From assembly GCA_949130495.1 (NCBI GenBank), contig OX422221.1, positions 481,171,659 through 481,235,658 on the forward strand: a stretch of 64,000 bases of DNA, given 5' to 3'. Both the position numbers and the translations under genes were made by a program. Below are positions 58,811-64,000 of the stretch, one piece after another; the first letter of the stretch is position 1; the number at the start of each line of letters is the position of its first letter. The DNA is from Sambucus nigra (taxonomy: Eukaryota; Streptophyta; Magnoliopsida; Dipsacales; Adoxaceae). Below the pieces are notes generated by a model. It was not told the DNA's origin, searched no databases, and saw nothing but the letters and a program-made list of their open reading frames with translations.

Positions 58811-61800
58811 ATGGATGGAGCAAATGTTCATGAGAGGGTGGATGAGGAGTCTTCAAATACAGTAAACTAACAAAATCAACATAATGTAGAGGGGGCTCCT
58901 GAACAACTTACAGATACGCAGAAAATGGCTTGTGCCATGACTTTAATGACAGAACAACAAAACATGTTTATGACGCAAATAGCAAAACAACAAGCCAAGT
59001 ACTTGGAGGAGCAGACTTTGGCAAGAAGACAAAGCAAAATACAACGATAGGAGAAGAATACTTTGTATGAGAAGTTTATCAAATTGAACCCCCCAGCATT
59101 CACAGGTTCTGTAGATCCTTTAGAAATTGAGGCTTGGGTTAGAGACACAGAAACTATATTCGGGGTGATGAATCTACTTGGCTCGCAGAAGGTAATTTTG
59201 GTTACTATCATGTTAAAGGGGGAAGTTAAATATTGGTGTGAGTCTTCCAAACATTTATTGCTTACTCCGGAGGGAGGTGAGGTAATTACATGGGATTCCT
59301 TTATTAAAGTCTTATATGAAAAGTATTTTCCTTGCATGTATCGGAAGCAAAAAGAGAGAGAATTTTTATCATTGACTCATGGGAATATGTCGGTTAGGGA
59401 GTATGAAACTAAATTTATATCTTTGTCTCGATTTTCATTACGTTTCTTACACAATGAGGAGGACAAATGCACCAGATTTCAGGATGGGTTGAATCTGGTT
59501 ATCAAGTCTAGACTCACTGCACTTGAAATGGTAGATTATACTTCTTTAGTTAACAAAGCTATGATAGTTGAAGGAGATGTTAATGATGCAATAAAGAATA
59601 GGGAACAAAGGGGAAAGAGGAGTAGATTTGATCCATCTCAGCGAAAGGAAGGCAATGTAAAATACTCAAAACATGGGAGTCAAAGATTTCAGCGCGGTAG
59701 AGGGATTGGAAATTATGTTCAGAATAGGACACCAAGCAGTTTTAGGGGTGCAGGATCGATGGGCCAACAGAATAGACAACAGGAGAATGACAATGGGCAG
59801 TCTAAGCCTGTTGTATGCTATTTTTGCAAAGGTGAGGGCCATATCAGTCCAGATTGTTCCAAGTTAAAGGGGGTTGAGTGTTATCACTGTCATCAAATTG
59901 GTCACATAAAAAAGAGTTGTCCTATGCTACTAGGAAGGATTCAATTAGCTACTACCAGTCGAGGTTCATCACCTGGAGGCATAGGGAGGGGAGGAGGTAG
60001 AGGACAGGATAGTGGTTCCAGGGCTCTAGGAAGAATATTTGTTATGATTTTACAGGATGCTCAGGCTACTCCAGAGGTGGTGACAAGTACATTTTCTATC
60101 ATGAACAAACATACTTACGTGCTTATTGATCCATGTTCTACTAATTCATTTGTATCACTGTCATTTACCATGCATTTGGGTAGACCATGTTCTTATCTAG
60201 ATTGTGGTTTATATATTTCTACAACTATGGGGGATGTGATGTTAGTGGAGCGTGTGTATAAAAATTGTGTATTGTATGTGGGGGAGAGGGAGTTGGCCAT
60301 TGATTTAATTCCACTAGATATTCGAGTTTTTGATATTATCTTGGGTATGGACTGGTTATCTTCCTACCATGCATCGATTGACTGTTTTCGTAAGGAGGTT
60401 ACATTTAATATGCCGGGGGAGGAGGAATTAAAATTTACAGGGGAAAGAAATATGGTTCCAAATTGTCTTATTTCTGCCCTTCGGGCGAGGAAATTGTTAA
60501 ATAATGGTTGTCAAGGATTTTTAGCATATAATGTGGATACAAATAGGGAATTGAAAAAATTAAAAGATATCCCAGTAGTTAAGAATTTTCCAGATGTGTT
60601 CCCAGATGAATTACCAGGGTTTCCACCTAGCAGAGAGGTAGAGTTTACTATTGATTTAGTGCCTGGTACAACTCCAATTTCTATATCTCCGTATAGAATA
60701 ACACTTGTGGAGCTAAAGGAATGAAAGGTTCAACTGCAAGATTTTCTAGATCGAGGTTTTATTCGACCCAGTGTATCACCATGGGGTGCTCCGGTATTAT
60801 TTTTGAAAAACTAAAACGGCACCATGCGATTTTTCATTGATTATCGGTAGTTGAACAAGGTAACTCTTCGAAATAAATATCCGTTGCCTCGTATTGATGA
60901 TTTGTTTGATCAATTACAGGGTGCTAAAGTGTTTTAAAAAATTGATTTGAGATCGGTTTATCATCAATTAAGGGTGAGCGATTGTGACATTTCTAAGACA
61001 GCTTTTCATTCTCTCTATAGTCATTATGAATTTTTGGTAATGCCATTTGGGTTAACAAATGCCCCTGCAGTGTTTATGGATTTAATGAATCGGGTATTTA
61101 ATCCTTTCATAGATTCGTTTGTGATTGTCTTTATCGATGATGTTTTGATATACTCACCTAGCCATGAGGAACATGAGAAGCATCTAAGAGTTGTGTTGCA
61201 AGTTTTGTGAGATAGTCAATTGTTTGTTAAGTTTATCAAATGTGAGTTTTGGTTAAATCAGGTAGTATTTTTGGGGCATGTTGTTTCGGGAGATGGAATT
61301 TATGTTGACCCTAAGAAGGTAGAGGCAATTGTGCAATGGGAAAGACCAAGAAATGTAACGGAGATAAGGAGTTTCCTAGGATTGGTTGGATATTATAGAA
61401 GATTCATAAAGGGGTTTTCATGTATAGCCTTACCGCTGACTAAATTAACCCGAAAGGAAAAGAAATTTGTGTGGAGTGATGAATGTCAGCACAACTTTGA
61501 AAAGTTAAAAAATAGGCTAGTATTAGCTCCAGTTCTCACTGTTCCATCCAGTGGAGAAGGTTTTGTGATTTATATTGACGCTTCACATCAGGGTCTGGGT
61601 TGTGTTTTCATGCAACATGGAAAAGTAATTTCTTATGCATGTAGACAGTTAAAGACGCATGAACGTAATTATCTTACACACGATTTAGAACTTGCGACTA
61701 TTATTTTTTCCTTGAAATTATGGAGACATCATTTATATGGAGAGACGTGTGAAATTTTCACTGACCATCAAAGTTTGAAGTATTTATTTACACAGAGAGA

Positions 61801-63481
61801 ATTGAATTTAAGACAAAGACGTTGGATGAATTTAATTAATGACTATGATTGTAACATTCACCATCATCCCGGGAGGGCCAATGTCATTGTAGATGCTCTG
61901 AGTCGAAAGTTATTGGGGAGGTTATCTTGTATTCAGTGTGAACGGGTTGGCAATATTATGGAATTAAGAGTGATGGGAGTCGAGTTGAACTTAACTAAAA
62001 TGGGGGCATTAATTACACAAGTTACAGTGAGGCCTTTACTGGTAGAACGCATACGAAATTTGCAAGTCAATGATACATTCCTTGAGAAGAAGAAACAGGA
62101 AATCCTGGATGGTAAAGAGAGTGACTTTGAAATGAAGAATGATGAATAGTTGTGTTATAAAAATAAAATTTGTGTACCGAATGATCCATCCTTGAAGAAG
62201 GATATATTAGAAGAGGCACATAGTTCTATTTACTCTATGCATCCTAGAGGTACCAAAATGTACAGAGATTTGAAAGAGTATAACTGGTGGAAAAATATGA
62301 AACAAGAGATTGTATAATTTGTAGCTGAATATTTAGTATGACAGAAAGTGAAGGTGGAACATCAGAAGCCGATAGGATTATTGCAATCATTGCCTATTCC
62401 GGAATGGAAGTGGGAACATATAATGATGGATTTTTTTGTAGGATTACCACGATCACCAAAGGGGCATGATTTTATTTGGGTGATTGTAGATCGATTGACA
62501 AAGTCAACTCATTTTCTTCCAGTTAAGACGACCTACACTGTTGACAAGTATGCACATATATACGTTGATGAGATTATCCGGTTACATGGGACACCAGTGT
62601 CAATAATATCAGATAGAGATCCAACGTTCACTTTTAAGTTTTGGCCTCGTTTACAGAATGCCCTGGGCACAAGTTTGAAGTTTGGTACTACATTTCATCC
62701 ACAAACCGATGGGTAATCCAAAAGAACGATTCAAATATTAGAAGACACGTTACGAGCCTGTGTATTTGATTTCAAAGGTAGTTGGGATGATCATTTGTCA
62801 TTGATGGAATTCGCATATAATAATAATTATCAGTCCACCATTAGTATGGCTCCTTATGAATATTTATATGGGAGGAGATGCATAACGCCATTATATTGGG
62901 ATGAAGTAGGTGAAAGGAAAATCTTGGGTCCTGAATTGATTGATATGACAACCGAAAAGATTAAAATGATTCGAGAATGGATAAAGATAGCGCAAAGTAG
63001 GCAGAAATTTTATGCAGATAAGAGGAAGTACCCATTAGAACTTTAAAAGGGAGATTTTGTATTCCTACGTATTTCACCATGGAGAGGCGTTATGAGATTT
63101 GGAAAAAAAGGGAAACTAAGTCCAAAATACATTGGACCATATGAAGTGTTGGAAAGAATTAGGACCCTGACATATAGATTAGCATTAACTCCAGAATTGT
63201 CTCTTTTACATGATGTGTTTCACGTATCGATGCTTAGTAAGTATTTGGTAGATCCATCTCATCAATTGAAAACTCAACCTGTTGAATTGAAGGAAGACTT
63301 GTTGTACATCGAGGAACCAGTGGAAATTATTGATCGTAAGGAGCAAGTATTAAGGAATAAAGTTGTTCCCTTAGTTAAAGTTATGTCGAGGAGCCATGGA
63401 ATTAAAGTAGAAACTTGGGAAACAGAGGATACCATGAAGAAACAGTATCCCCATTTGTTTGGTAAGGGACATTCATATTAA
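58811..63481 (+). pseudogene. Gypsy gag-pol polyprotein, 12 nonsense codons, no frameshift
   Basis: One frame of 1,557 codons from ATG 58811 to TAA 63479. Gag core 59063-59600; two CCHC knuckles (CYFCKGEGHISPDC, CYHCHQIGHIKKSC) at 59814-59925. The aspartic protease has LIDPCSTNSF where DSG is expected. Reverse transcriptase: [40 protein letters not shown]. RNase [30 protein letters not shown]. Integrase: both zinc Cys lost (Tyr and stop), [16 protein letters not shown], and SKRTIQ, where the catalytic Glu (SER) is Lys. A chromo-like end closes with QYPHLFG. Premature stops: 58868, 59048, 60722, 60812, 60848, 60935, 61208, 62147, 62315, 62339, 62714 and 63044. It cannot make active enzymes. 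Confidence 0.93.
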
Positions 63482-63515
63482 ATTTCGAGGACGAAATTTT
63501 CTAAGGGGGGGAAGT

Positions 63516-64000
63516 TGTGACAACCCAGATATAATTATGATAGATTATATTTAAATCATGCTTACCTTATGTGATATTAATAATGTTCTATTATATTATC
63601 TAAAGTTAAGCGATCATTGGTAGTATAATCCTACTTTCATAAATCATGAAATGTCGAATTATTTCCAAACACAAGATTTCGTTATTTTTGGTAGAAATGT
63701 TCCTATTGGAGACTAGTTTTGACCCTTATAATGTAACAATTGACTCAAGGTGAAAACTATATAGTTGTAAATATACGAGTTAGGTTTAGGTCAAAACAAA
63801 CAGTTCATCAAACGGATGTCCGAGTAAGAAGTTAGGCCGAATTTATAAATAAGGGGCAAATATGTCCATTCCCTTAAGTGGTAAATTGTCTTTTAGTAAA
63901 CCAAATGTTTTAATTTGATTGGTTGGTATGGGAGGAAGCCTTGGCTCGACTTAAACCTCTCTCTTTAACTTATTTCTTCAACAAATATTACCCTAGGTTC
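63516..64000 (+). repeat. 3' LTR of the gypsy element (cut by window end)
   Basis: First 485 bp of the right LTR, matching 56228-56713 with scattered substitutions and small indels. It begins directly after the polypurine tract. Confidence 0.92.

Larger units (their letters stand above)
56228..64000 (+). mobile_element. Ty3/gypsy retrotransposon (chromovirus, Tekay/Del-like), extends past the window
   Basis: Left LTR 56228-58631, primer site TTGGTATCAGACC (58634), gag-pol 58811-63481, the hallmark AATTTCGAGGACGAAATTTT and AAGGGGGGGAAGT tract (63480-63515), and right LTR from 63516 to beyond 64000. LTRs start TGTGACRACCCRGATATAA and end TGACA. The sequence before the left LTR (GTTTT, 56223-56227) would be the target duplication but its partner is outside the window. 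The visible parts of the two LTRs differ at many positions, so the insertion is not recent. Confidence 0.93.

Noticed and set aside
58876..59337. Minus-strand frame over gypsy gag
   Set aside because: Shadow of the gag frame, no domain.

Overview
The window is plant nuclear DNA, most likely from a eudicot. The evidence is spliced plant-type transposon genes, a DYW-class pentatricopeptide (PPR) coding region, an AP2/ERF transcription factor, plant LTR retrotransposons primed by initiator tRNA-Met, and a very AT-rich background with long CT, CA and TA microsatellites. All family assignments come from reading translations and termini by eye; no database search was run.

Only one conventional gene looks intact: an intronless AP2/ERF group-II-type factor on the minus strand at 52.1-52.5 kb. 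A second host gene, a DYW PPR gene (0.47-6.1 kb, plus strand), is a pseudogene with nonsense codons, frameshifts and a 4.1 kb CACTA transposon in its exon (AAA target duplication). A 130-bp phosphoenolpyruvate carboxylase exon fragment lies at 8.2 kb.

The rest is mobile DNA, largely nested. (1) CACTA element 1, 836-4927, keeps only a four-exon TNPA-like gene with one nonsense codon. (2) LINE remnant, 7.1-7.9 kb. (3) A 168-bp tandem array, 9.04-11.29 kb, whose unit is 56 codons and open on the minus strand. (4) The end of a third CACTA-like element at 12173. (5) A Tat-like Ty3/gypsy fragment, 12.2-13.7 kb, carrying an antisense gene. (6) A minus-strand Ty1/copia remnant, 13.9-21 kb, interrupted by a complete-ended Tat-like derivative (15961-19478, duplication ATCAC) that also carries an antisense gene with its own TATA box. 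(7) CACTA element 2, 24528 to about 32375, with decayed TNPD and TNPA genes of the same family as element 1. (8) A MULE-like element, 32842-44654, holding a gag-only Ty1/copia element (33858-43834, duplication TTTAT), itself split by a Ty3/gypsy-type solo LTR (37339-40793). (9) A minus-strand Ty1/copia derivative, 45559-51830 (duplication CTATA), with only an RNase H tail of pol. (10) A Tekay/Del-like Ty3/gypsy element from 56228 past the window end, whose gag-pol frame has 12 nonsense codons but no frameshift over 4.67 kb.

The layers give a relative chronology: host gene or old element first, then CACTA/MULE/copia insertions, then insertions inside those, followed by deletions (lost pol, lost CACTA end, truncated LTR). 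No RNA gene, CRISPR array or bacterial-type feature was seen. The observations most worth following are the frame-compatible 168-bp array, the two antisense genes inside Tat-like elements, and the indel-free but nonsense-riddled gypsy polyprotein.
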